A program made the translations under genes and the position numbers. The notes beneath the pieces were generated by a model. The model did not search any database, had not been told where the DNA came from, and saw only the letters and a list, made by a program, of their open reading frames with translations. From Oxyruncus cristatus (lineage: Eukaryota; Chordata; Aves; Passeriformes; Cotingidae): a stretch of 64,000 bases of DNA. The DNA lies in assembly GCA_013399855.1 (NCBI GenBank), contig VXAY01002192.1, positions 2,470,564 to 2,534,563 of the forward strand, read 5' to 3'. Positions 56,001-64,000 of the stretch are shown piece after piece (within the stretch, counting starts at the first letter, position 1; each line of letters starts with the position of its first letter).

Positions 56001-56830
56001 AATGACAACCCCTAATTAGGGTTGACATTCACTAGCCTTATTTCCAAATTCAGTTCATTTTGACCTCAGACAAGTTATTTAAAGCTGTTGAGGTTCAATT
56101 TTTATCAAAAGTGCTGTGCACAGTCTTACTTTTCCAGACTTCCCTTTGAAGTCTGTCTTCATTTGCAGTATTCCTGTCCCGCTGAATTCAGTGTGTTAAA
56201 GCAAGCATCAAGCATCCAGCACCATATTAATTTACTGTGATCCCTGCAGCTACCCACAAAAGTGATTTATAACACCAATAGAGTGGCCATACCAGACTTT
56301 GACCAGCCACTGGCCCATGGTGATGTTGCTAAAAGAAAACCAATAATTTGGGGGAATGAAAGAGTGGGGTTGACTGGAGAGGGGAAGGCTGGCAAGGGAT
56401 CTTCATCCTTGCCCAGTGCTACTAATACCCAAGAGACACTTCTGGGCTTACAAGAACCAGGACTGGGAAAGGAATGCATAGCAAGAGAGTTGGCTCTACT
56501 TTGACCTTGCATCCTATGTCTCATATTAAAAAAATTGTGGGAAGTATAGGAAAAAATACTACATGTTTTTCATGCATGTTTCTGAAGTCAGAAAACCCCT
56601 TCTTGCACAAGCCATGTAGCAGAGCATGGAGTTTTAGAGAGATGGGAATTGTTTCCACTTAACACTGCCATAGCAGAAGCCAGATCAAACAGTGGCAAAA
56701 AGTACAAAGAGATTTCCCCCAAACAGCCATACCATGTCCTGAGAGAGGAGTATCATTTTGGAGGGAGGATGCAGAAGAGGGAGGCATACTCTGATGCTTA
56801 TGGAAAGGTCCTATCTTCATCTACACGAGT
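53085..56830. other. Intergenic tract, nothing recognised
   Basis: About 3.7 kb of AT-rich unique sequence with only short open frames. No repeat family was recognised. Confidence 0.5.
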
Positions 56831-57045
56831 CATAGAATCATAGGATCATAGAATGTCCTGAGTTGGAAAGAGCCTACAAGGATCATCAAGATCCAACTCT
56901 TATCCCTGCACAGGGCAACCACAAGAATCACACCACATGCCTGAGCACAATGTTCAAACACTTTTTGAACTCTGGCAGGCTTTGTGCTATGACCACTTTC
57001 CTGGGGAGCCTCTTCCACCATCTGGATAAAGAACCAGAGTCCAGA
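56831..57045 (-). mobile_element. CR1 LINE 3' fragment, antisense
   Basis: Begins 'catagaatcataggatcata' and continues 'tgtcctgagttggaaagagc', 'ccctgcacagggcaaccac' and 'tttttgaactctggcaggct'. This is the distinct CR1 subfamily whose 3' end reads 'tgtcctgagttgg' rather than 'ggtttgggttgg'. About 215 bp. Confidence 0.92.
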
Positions 57046-57929
57046 AAGTAGGCGCAAAATATAAAGAATGGAATTGCTCAGGTGTGTATTTTGGCACCAG
57101 AATTTCTTGATCGAGAATGATGTAAATTTTTCACTTTGAAAGAAAGCATCCAAGTAATAAAAATCAAGAAGTATAGCTTCTGGGTTTTATTACATGGCTT
57201 TTATTTTCAAAATAGTATAACTCTGAAAGGGCTAAATCTTTGTTATTCACATGGATGTAAGGTAACAAAAACTTAGAGGATTAGTTCGAGAGGAAATGCT
57301 GACAATAAATATGTTGTTTACAGTTCTGTCATTGCATCACTGAACTGTAGCAGCTTAAACAGCTTATGGACAAATATGTGCAAAGAAACTTCGAAGGTTA
57401 ATTTAAACACTTTAATGCTCTGAAAAGTGTAACAACTTATCTGCAATGAAAATATGGTGCCTACAGTGAGTTCCTCAGATCAGGGGTGATGATTTTCCTT
57501 TTCTACCAGTGTGATATAAACCTTCATCCCACCTGGCAATCCTATGAGAAAGAGTTGTGCTGAAAACCTGTATTAAAATTAAGATGTTCCTGTTTACTTC
57601 TCATGGCATTTGAAAAGTGGTTTTTTTTGTACAAGTTTCTATGCTAGTATGCAAGGTGTATTCATACATTTGATGCCAAATCAAAGGATTAGCCTTAGAA
57701 ATGTGAATACTCTGACTACTCATAGTAATAAAAAGTTAGTTCTGTGGTAGATATATATAAAAATCACCAAGTGATTTTAAAGAAAATATTTGATGCAGAT
57801 TAATTTGTGAGTTGTAAATCCTCAGCTACAACTACCTTTGTAACAAAGCTCCAGCTGTTTTATGGCTCTTCTTGAACAAAAATACACTTTATTTTGCTTT
57901 TTTCCCTGTCTGTATTTTGGTGTTTTTTT
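57046..57929. other. Intergenic tract, nothing recognised
   Basis: AT-rich sequence between a CR1 and the solo LTR; no gene or repeat identified. Confidence 0.5.
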
Positions 57930-57934
57930 CCCTG
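57930..57934. repeat. Target-site duplication CCCTG (left)
   Basis: The five bases CCCTG immediately before the TG of the LTR match CCCTG at 58899-58903. Confidence 0.85.
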
Positions 57935-58198
57935 TGTGCTGGTTTTGGCTGGAATAGAGTTCATTTTCTTCACAGAAGCTAGTATGGGGCTGCGGTTTAG
58001 AGCTGTGTTGAACACAGGGTTGATAATATAGAGATGATTTAGTCATCACTGAACAATGCTTCCACAAAACCAAGGCCTTTTTGTGATTTCCATACTGCCA
58101 CATTTTCAAGGTGGCTGGAGGTGAATGGGAATTTGGGAGAAGACAGCTGACCCCAACTGACCAAGGAGATATTCCATAACATGTGGTGTCATGCTCAG

Positions 58199-58207
58199 TA
58201 TATAAAA
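58199..58207 (+). promoter_or_regulatory. TATA box of the solo LTR
   Basis: TATATAAAA follows 'catgctcag', the usual position of the U3 promoter in this LTR family. The LTR body just downstream is broken by the CR1 insertion. Confidence 0.7.
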
Positions 58208-58265
58208 GGGGGGGTGAGGAGCAGAGAAGGAAAGAGGGACATTTGGATGGATGGTGATTGTCTTC

Positions 58266-58655
58266 TGGGGTTGTTTAGCCTGGAGAAGAGAAGGCTCAGG
58301 GGAGACCTCATCACTCTCTACAACTATCTGAAAGGAGGTTGTAGCCAGGTGGGGGTTGGTCTCTTCTCCCAGGCAACCAGCCGTCAGACAAGAGGGCATG
58401 GCCTTAAGCTGTGCCAGGGGAGGGTTAGGTTAGATATCAGAAAGAAATTCTTTCCAGAGAGAGTAATCAGCCATTGGAATGGGCTGCCCAGGGAAGTGGT
58501 GGATTCTCCATCCCTGGAGGTTTTCAAGACGAGGCTGGACGTGGCACTTAATGCCATAGTCTAGTAACCACAGTGGGGTTGGATCAAGGGTTGGACTTGA
58601 TGATCTCCGAGGTCCTTTCCAACCCGTCTGATTCTATGATTCTATTCTATGATTC
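58266..58655 (+). mobile_element. Young CR1 nested in the solo LTR
   Basis: A 5'-truncated CR1 beginning near 'ggggttgtttagcctggaga' and ending in an ATTCTATG-type tail (58631-58655). By eye it differs from the CR1 at 26088-26454 at about six of 365 positions. LTR sequence resumes with 'caagttactgttacatg', so the CR1 inserted after the LTR. Confidence 0.95.
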
Positions 58656-58776
58656 CCAAGTTACTGTTACATGTGACAGAGCCATGCTCTCCTGGACAGG
58701 GCTGAATACCTGCCAGCCCATGGGAAGTGACAAAAGAATCCCTTATTTTGCTTTACATATGGCTTTTTCTTTCCCT

Positions 58777-58782
58777 AATAAA
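58777..58782 (+). terminator. LTR polyadenylation signal AATAAA
   Basis: AATAAA in the R/U5 part of the solo LTR, at the position usual for this family. Confidence 0.7.
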
Positions 58783-58898
58783 CCACTTTTGTCACATCCT
58801 GCAAGTTTTATAGCTTTTACTCTTCCTATACTTTCCCCAGTCTCACTGCTGGGGGAGTGAGCAAGTGGCTGGTTGCTGCCTGGGGTTAAATCACAGCA

Positions 58899-58903
58899 CC
58901 CTG
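58899..58903. repeat. Target-site duplication CCCTG (right)
   Basis: Directly follows the CA terminus of the LTR and matches 57930-57934. Confidence 0.85.
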
Positions 58904-59374
58904 TAATTTGTTTAAGGTAGCATTTGGGTTTCTTGTGTCCTCTCCAGCACAGTCATATTTGAAAAAGCAGTGAGTGAGTGTCCCTATTCTTCAGGACAAC
59001 CTCAAAGAGAAGGAGAATACAAGATGCCCTCTGCCAGAAAAAAGAGTATGGAAGGGGTGAGTTCCATGAAATCAGCATTCTTTTTACCTCCATATTTTCT
59101 CATGTCTTTGGAAATAGCTCCACTGAGCATCTGTTCCCTAGAGCATTTGTGTACATCTGTTAAGCTCCAGAAGCTCCGGCTGGAGTCTGTGTTTTAACAG
59201 GAAGAGGTTTATTAAAGCACTGGAAGCCAAATTCTGCCTTCTTCTTTCACATCTGTGGCTCTTGAATGTCTGAAAGCTTCTCTTTTTTTTTGAGCATACC
59301 TGTTGTTCTAATAAAAAATATTAGGTCTAACTAAAATATTTATTTTATCCTGGAGCACCACAGATAGAGCAACC
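58904..59374. other. Intergenic tract, nothing recognised
   Basis: Unique sequence between the solo LTR and an antisense CR1; only short open frames. Confidence 0.5.
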
Positions 59375-59668
59375 GAATCAGAATCAAGGAATGGTTTAGG
59401 TTGGAAGGGACCTTAAAGATCATATACTTCCAATCCCCCTGCCAAGGGTAGGGACACCTTCCACTGTATGAGGTTGTTCCATACAACCTGGCCTTGAACA
59501 TCCCCTTCCAGGGATGATGTGTCCACAGCTTCTCTGGGCAACCCGCTCCAGTGCCTCACCACTCTTACAGCAAAGAATCTCTTTCTAATATATAATCTAA
59601 ATCTCTCTTTCAGTTTAAAGCTACTCCCCCTCCCCCCTGCGTGTCCTTGTCAAAAGTCCCTCTAAAAC
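59375..59668 (-). mobile_element. CR1 LINE 3' fragment, antisense
   Basis: The + strand shows 'gaatggtttaggttggaagg', 'gaccttaaagatcatatac', 'cagcttctctgggcaacccg' and 'caaagaatctctttctaata', reverse-complement CR1 order. It is moderately diverged, about 290 bp. Confidence 0.94.
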
Positions 59669-60599
59669 TTAGCTATAACACAGCTGTAACAAAGCTATAG
59701 CTACTCACAAAGGCAGAGGTGCACACTCTTCAATGATTTAGTTCCTCTTTTCTTATACTGCATATTTTTTCAACATTTTTCTTTCTCAAATATATTGTTT
59801 CTTCATTCTCTATTTCTACATTTAGAATTATTCCAGAAACACAAAAAGTTGCGGAATTATTATAATCTATTAGTAATAAGTCTTCATCATTCCCATTTTC
59901 CTGTAAAATTCAGTGGGGCTTCATTACACAAAAGGAATCTGCATAATATAAGCTTAAATGTAGCACAATTTATGATCCCTAGTGTCCAATATTAGACTTC
60001 ATATAAAAGAAATATGCAAAGAATTATATGTTAATTTTATCTCTTCACAAAAATAAAATGGACATCTACTATTGCAAAATTGAGAACTAGAAAGGCAAAA
60101 TAAATCAAGAATATTAGGCAGCTCTTTTTACAGTGACTAACTCTTTATTATGATCTAAACTGTATGGTCTTTGAGTCCAAAAGACTGAGTTCCTTTTGGG
60201 ATTAAGCACATACAGAAGAGTAGCAAACAGCCACTTCATCTCCCATTTCTATGTCATATATGGCTTGTGCATCTCTGTTATATGCTCCTAGGTAATCCCT
60301 TGTATGAAGACCCCCAGATTACTCCATCATTCCAGATATGGAAACTCTTTCACACTGCTGGTCATCTTTTTTTTTTTTTTTTTCCTGAAACTTTTCAAGT
60401 TTGATATGTCCTTCCTTAGACAAACAAGCCAGAAATACACACTCTGTTCCTGGATGAGTGAATAATGGATTTGTATAGTGGCATAGTTGTATTTGATCTC
60501 TCATTTTTTATTGTTCTACTAATAATATTTAACAGTTGGGGGAGGTTTTTTCTTTTTGGTCTTTTTTTTTTTTTTTTTGACTGTTAGTAAGTCTTGAGA
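59669..60599. other. Intergenic tract with T-rich runs
   Basis: No gene seen. T tracts occur at about 60367-60383 and 60561-60578. Confidence 0.5.
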
Positions 60600-61440
60600 A
60601 GATGTTTTCAAGGAATTATTTGTCATGACCCCAAGGTCCCACTCCTGAGCAGAAACGCTCAGCTGAAAGCCTGTATTTTTTTCTGAAAATCCAGGGTTGT
60701 TTTCCACCACGTTCAGTGCTTTATGTTTGTGTACACTGAATTTCATTTGCCATCTAGTTGCACAGGTACTGAATCTTGTGAAGGCCTGTGTAATTCTCCA
60801 TGATTAGACCCTGTTCTTCCCAGCATGAATAACTTTGTAACACCACAAAAAGTTTTCATGACACAACTCAGTTGTCTTTCCATTTTTTAAATAAAACTAA
60901 TAAACAACACATCCTTCTATTACTGTTGACTTCTCTCTGCTATTAGGAAACCTGAACTGTTTCTTACCTTTTGGTCAATTATTAAGCCATATTAAATAGC
61001 TTGCAAATTTTCTCTTCTGCTACCAAATGTTCATGTCTGTTGTGACTACTTAATTTCTTTAAAAGCTTCTGATGAGAGACTTTATCAAAAGGATTGAGGC
61101 AATTCAGTTAATTCGTCTTTATCCATGTGCCAGCTCAGCAGGTTTGTTCAAAGAACAGCAAGAGGTTTGCAAGGCAAGTGTCCCCTTTATAGGTGACTCT
61201 CCTCAGAGCTAATTTTTCACATCTGTTTATTATTATAATTATTATTATTTCTGCTGTTCTGTGTTCAGTTCTTATCTTATGTGCCGGTTTTCTCCCAACC
61301 TTCTCAGAAATTTGTTCCAAAGATTGACTTCATGTTTGCTTGCCTCAATTTTCAGTTATCAAGGAAGTTAGAGGTGACAGTTTACACTCTGCTGTTTGTA
61401 GATCTTTGGAATAACCGATGAGATACAACTGTCTCTATTT
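60600..61440 (-). mobile_element. Ancient CR1 copy, antisense, decayed
   Basis: Reverse-complement blocks of an old amniote CR1 can be followed in order: 'gtgtacactgaatttcatttg' near 60731, 'gactacttaatttctttaaaagc' near 61043, and 'gagagactttatcaaaagga', the counterpart of 'gagggaccttgtcaaaggc'. The 'caagaggtttgcaaggcaag' block follows. Many indels are present and the limits are approximate. The call rests on recall of the family consensus. Confidence 0.55.
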
Positions 61441-61562
61441 TTTATCCTTGTAAAACATTTTCTTCCTGTTCCCTTCATTCAACTCTTGACATTAGTAATG
61501 TGAAGGGATTCCTGGTTTAAACATTTAAAAGATAGAAATTAGAATAACTGAAATAAAGCATT

Positions 61563-61598
61563 TAAAAAAAAAAAAAAGAAAGAAAGAAAAGAGAAAAG
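61563..61598. repeat. A-rich (AAAG)n run
   Basis: A poly(A) stretch followed by several GAAA units; it may be a decayed poly(A) tail expansion or simple repeat. Confidence 0.8.
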
Positions 61599-62330
61599 TT
61601 TGAACATGATTATAAATATGGCTTAAAAAACATTTTTCACTGTGAAATAGACACCCAGGGTGGAATACAGATGCCTAGATGTTGGCATCTAGGGCGATCT
61701 GAGATGCTTTCTGTTATCTTACCTGTTTTCCAGCTACTGCTCAAGGATAAAAGTGGTGTCTTGTAGATACTTTGTCATATCTGACAGCCTAAAGACAATG
61801 TGTCTCAGGTTCCTTAGGGCATCTAAAATAGCACTCGGTACCTATGTTTTAGTCAACTGAATTAAGCTTCTTGTCAGCTGAATTTCTCTCTGGGCTCCAC
61901 TGACTGTACTAATTCAATTCATTGTCTATAATGGGAGCCTAGGCACCTACCTCATATCATCCCTGAGAAACAGATATTCAGGCAGATTCTATTGACAGCA
62001 ATAATTTGATTTAAATGCTATTGGAATAAGATGGATTGGGGAGACATTGGGAGAAAATAGAAAGAAAAAAGGCAGTAGGTATTTATAGTGCATTTAGGAA
62101 GCTTGCAGGAGAAAGAGAAAAGAAAATCATTTGGACAGTCAGGCATAGCAAACTGTGTCTGATTTGTCTTAAATATGCCTCTTCTGTGAGAAGGAACACA
62201 CTGATTAAAAAATAAAGGCTGGATGCATATTGGATCTATGATGCCTTTAATACCTCTGGCTGTATAATGGGACATAAGGCAGGTATGATATCTCAACCTC
62301 ATTGCAGCAATGTGAAAAGCCTCACTGGCT

Positions 62331-62356
62331 GGTAACTGGCACTGGTAACTGGCACT
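62331..62356. repeat. 13-bp perfect tandem duplication
   Basis: GGTAACTGGCACT is present twice in direct tandem with no spacer. Confidence 0.9.
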
Positions 62357-64000
62357 GATGAATTCAGATTTAGTCTCTCTCAAGATACGATACCTGTCAA
62401 AGGACAAAAAAAACCCACCCAGAAACCCTCAAGGTCTTAATAACAGCAATGAATAAAGGCTTCATCTGGGATATGAGAATTGTCTTGGATATGTATTAGC
62501 TTGTTCAGTGTCACTGGTAATCAACATTTAGCAGAATGATTTCCGCATGCCTACTCTACTCTGTGTAGCAGAACAAATAATGAAGATCCTCATTAATGTC
62601 TCTTCACAACCTATTCCTACAGTCACCTAAAGGTCAGTCAACTAAAGGTCAGCTTCTGCCTTTGATCTCACACGTCTGACAGTAAAAATGTGAAGAAACA
62701 GACTTTTGTTAAAATATATCATCAACTTACACATTGGAGATGTGTGGAAATAATTCTTCTATTAAGAATTGTTTAAGTTCAGTGAATGGAAATAAAATGG
62801 TTTGTTTTGTTCTGAAGAGTTTAAAGCCTCAGTGTCCCTCTGGCCTTGTGGCTGTGTTGTGTTTTCTCACATCTGATGTTATTGCCACAACATCCCACTT
62901 GCAGCACAGAGTTTGGCCCCAGAGCTTGTAGCATATTATTATATCTATTGGATTACCACAAGTGTTGTGATGAGAAGGACACTTGTGTGACTGGAGAGGC
63001 AGTTAGAACAGAAGTAGAGGCTAAAGAAGGGACAGACACTTTAAAAGCATGTGGCACAGAATTCTGATAATGTCTCTATTACAAACTATCTACAGTTACC
63101 ACAAGCCTTTCTGCTGTAATAACCTGAATACATTGGACAGTTTCTCCTAGATATACTAAGCACCAATATATTTGTTTTAGACCTTCTCTGACCTTTTTTA
63201 TGCTAACTTTGATAAAATGCAGCTCCATTCCCCTTGAGTTATTCCTGGATCCCATCAAAGGAAAAGGGAGGAGAAGTAATCATTGGAATACTCACTTTGA
63301 GTTCTCCATTTTAATTCAAAATACTTTCTTTCAAGTCATGAAGTATAGCTTTTAGTGCATTAAAAAGTGAGGTATAGCTTGAATGAAAGATGGTTCTTGG
63401 TGTACTTTAGAAACGCAAAAATCTGGGATACAAAAAATGGAAGGAGGAAGGCAAGCTAGAAAGATTTTAGTTTGATTCATCTCTTTTATAGTAAAAAATA
63501 TTGGCAAAATAAAGTTCTTTACAGGGATGAATGAGCACACAGGAAGGGTGGAGGGAAGCCTCCAGATCATGACCCCTCTTTCTACCTCTCCTCTGTATCT
63601 AAATGGAGTGTGTTCCTCGTGAGCTGATAAAACTGAGTGGGGTCAGAGGGACCTCTGCATCAAGCAGTATCAATGCAGAAGCCAAATGCTTTGAAAAGTT
63701 ATTTTGGCTTTGACTAGTGCATTGTTTGTGTTTCCAGTGCTGTCTGAAAGCTAAATGTATGACTGTTTTGTTTGGAGCAGGCAAACAAGGCAACGCTCAA
63801 AGTTTTGGGTATTTCTTTTGGAAAGTCAACAAAACTCAATGCAAAAAGGTTTTCTGTATCTGCTTACTAATGAGAGTTTTGTTTTGAAATGATAGTGGCT
63901 GTGGTTTCTTCTGAGGAGGGAACATTTCCTTGCTTCCACCTGGAAGCCAAATCAGCAAAGCCGTGTGGCAGCGTGGGCTCCTTGCTCAGGAGAATCAGGG

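Larger units (their letters stand above)
57935..58898 (+). mobile_element. Solo LTR of an ERVL-type endogenous retrovirus
   Basis: Starts TGTGCTGGTTTTGGCTGG and ends GGGGTTAAATCACAGCA, the typical avian ERVL LTR ends, with TG...CA termini. Internal LTR blocks include 'gagttcattttcttcacag', 'cagctgaccccaactgacc', a TATA box (TATATAAAA at 58199-58207), 'tgcccatggg'-like sequence near 58715, AATAAA at 58777-58782 and 'ctgggggagtgagcaagtgg'. A 5-bp target duplication (CCCTG) flanks it, matching the 5-bp signature of ERVL. No internal gag/pol/env sequence is present, so it is a recombined solo LTR. A young CR1 interrupts it; without that insert it is about 570 bp. Confidence 0.93.
61441..64000. 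other. Intergenic tract to window end
   Basis: No gene seen. It holds an A-rich/(AAAG)n run at about 61563-61598, a perfect 13-bp tandem duplication at 62331-62356, and two AAAGGTCA octamers at 62629-62651. Confidence 0.5.

Noticed and set aside
57935..58898. A full endogenous provirus at the LTR
   Set aside because: There is only one LTR with a target duplication directly on both sides, and the insert within it is CR1, not retroviral coding sequence.

Overview
This is avian nuclear DNA. The evidence is many CR1 LINE fragments ending in the ATTCTATG-type 3' tail, an ERVL-type solo LTR of the kind common in neoavian birds, AT-rich unique sequence between them, and one vertebrate gene with canonical splice sites. 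The bird cannot be named from the sequence. There are no operons, rRNAs, CRISPR arrays or prokaryotic features.

The only gene I can support is RAD51AP2, a germline/meiotic RAD51-binding protein. It lies on the + strand as three coding exons: a giant first exon (14324-18290), a 102-bp second exon (19817-19918) and a short last exon (22651-22769). The exons join in frame through two phase-1 introns and give a predicted protein of 1395 residues. The conserved RAD51-binding motif lies at its C-terminus. A CpG island with E2F-like sites (about 12790-13340) lies 1 kb upstream and is the likely promoter. A polyadenylation signal lies about 260 bp after the stop.

Region by region: 1-12.8 kb is upstream non-coding DNA with a pentanucleotide repeat, several CR1 pieces and a nested repeat (a younger CR1 inside an ancient one). 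12.8-23.1 kb is the promoter and gene; intron 2 also holds an antisense stretch that reads like decayed coding sequence. 23.1-64 kb is a gene-poor tract with CR1 copies, a 525-bp assembly gap inside a young CR1, and a solo LTR at 57.9-58.9 kb with a 5-bp target duplication, itself interrupted by a young CR1. From human gene order, which I recall and cannot test here, RAD51AP2 sits beside VSNL1 on its 5' side and a large gene desert on its 3' side. The empty 40 kb downstream fits that picture.

I found no convincing new biological system. The most useful points are the RAD51AP2 exon model, the CpG/E2F promoter, the antisense coding-like remnant in intron 2, and the two dated repeat nestings.
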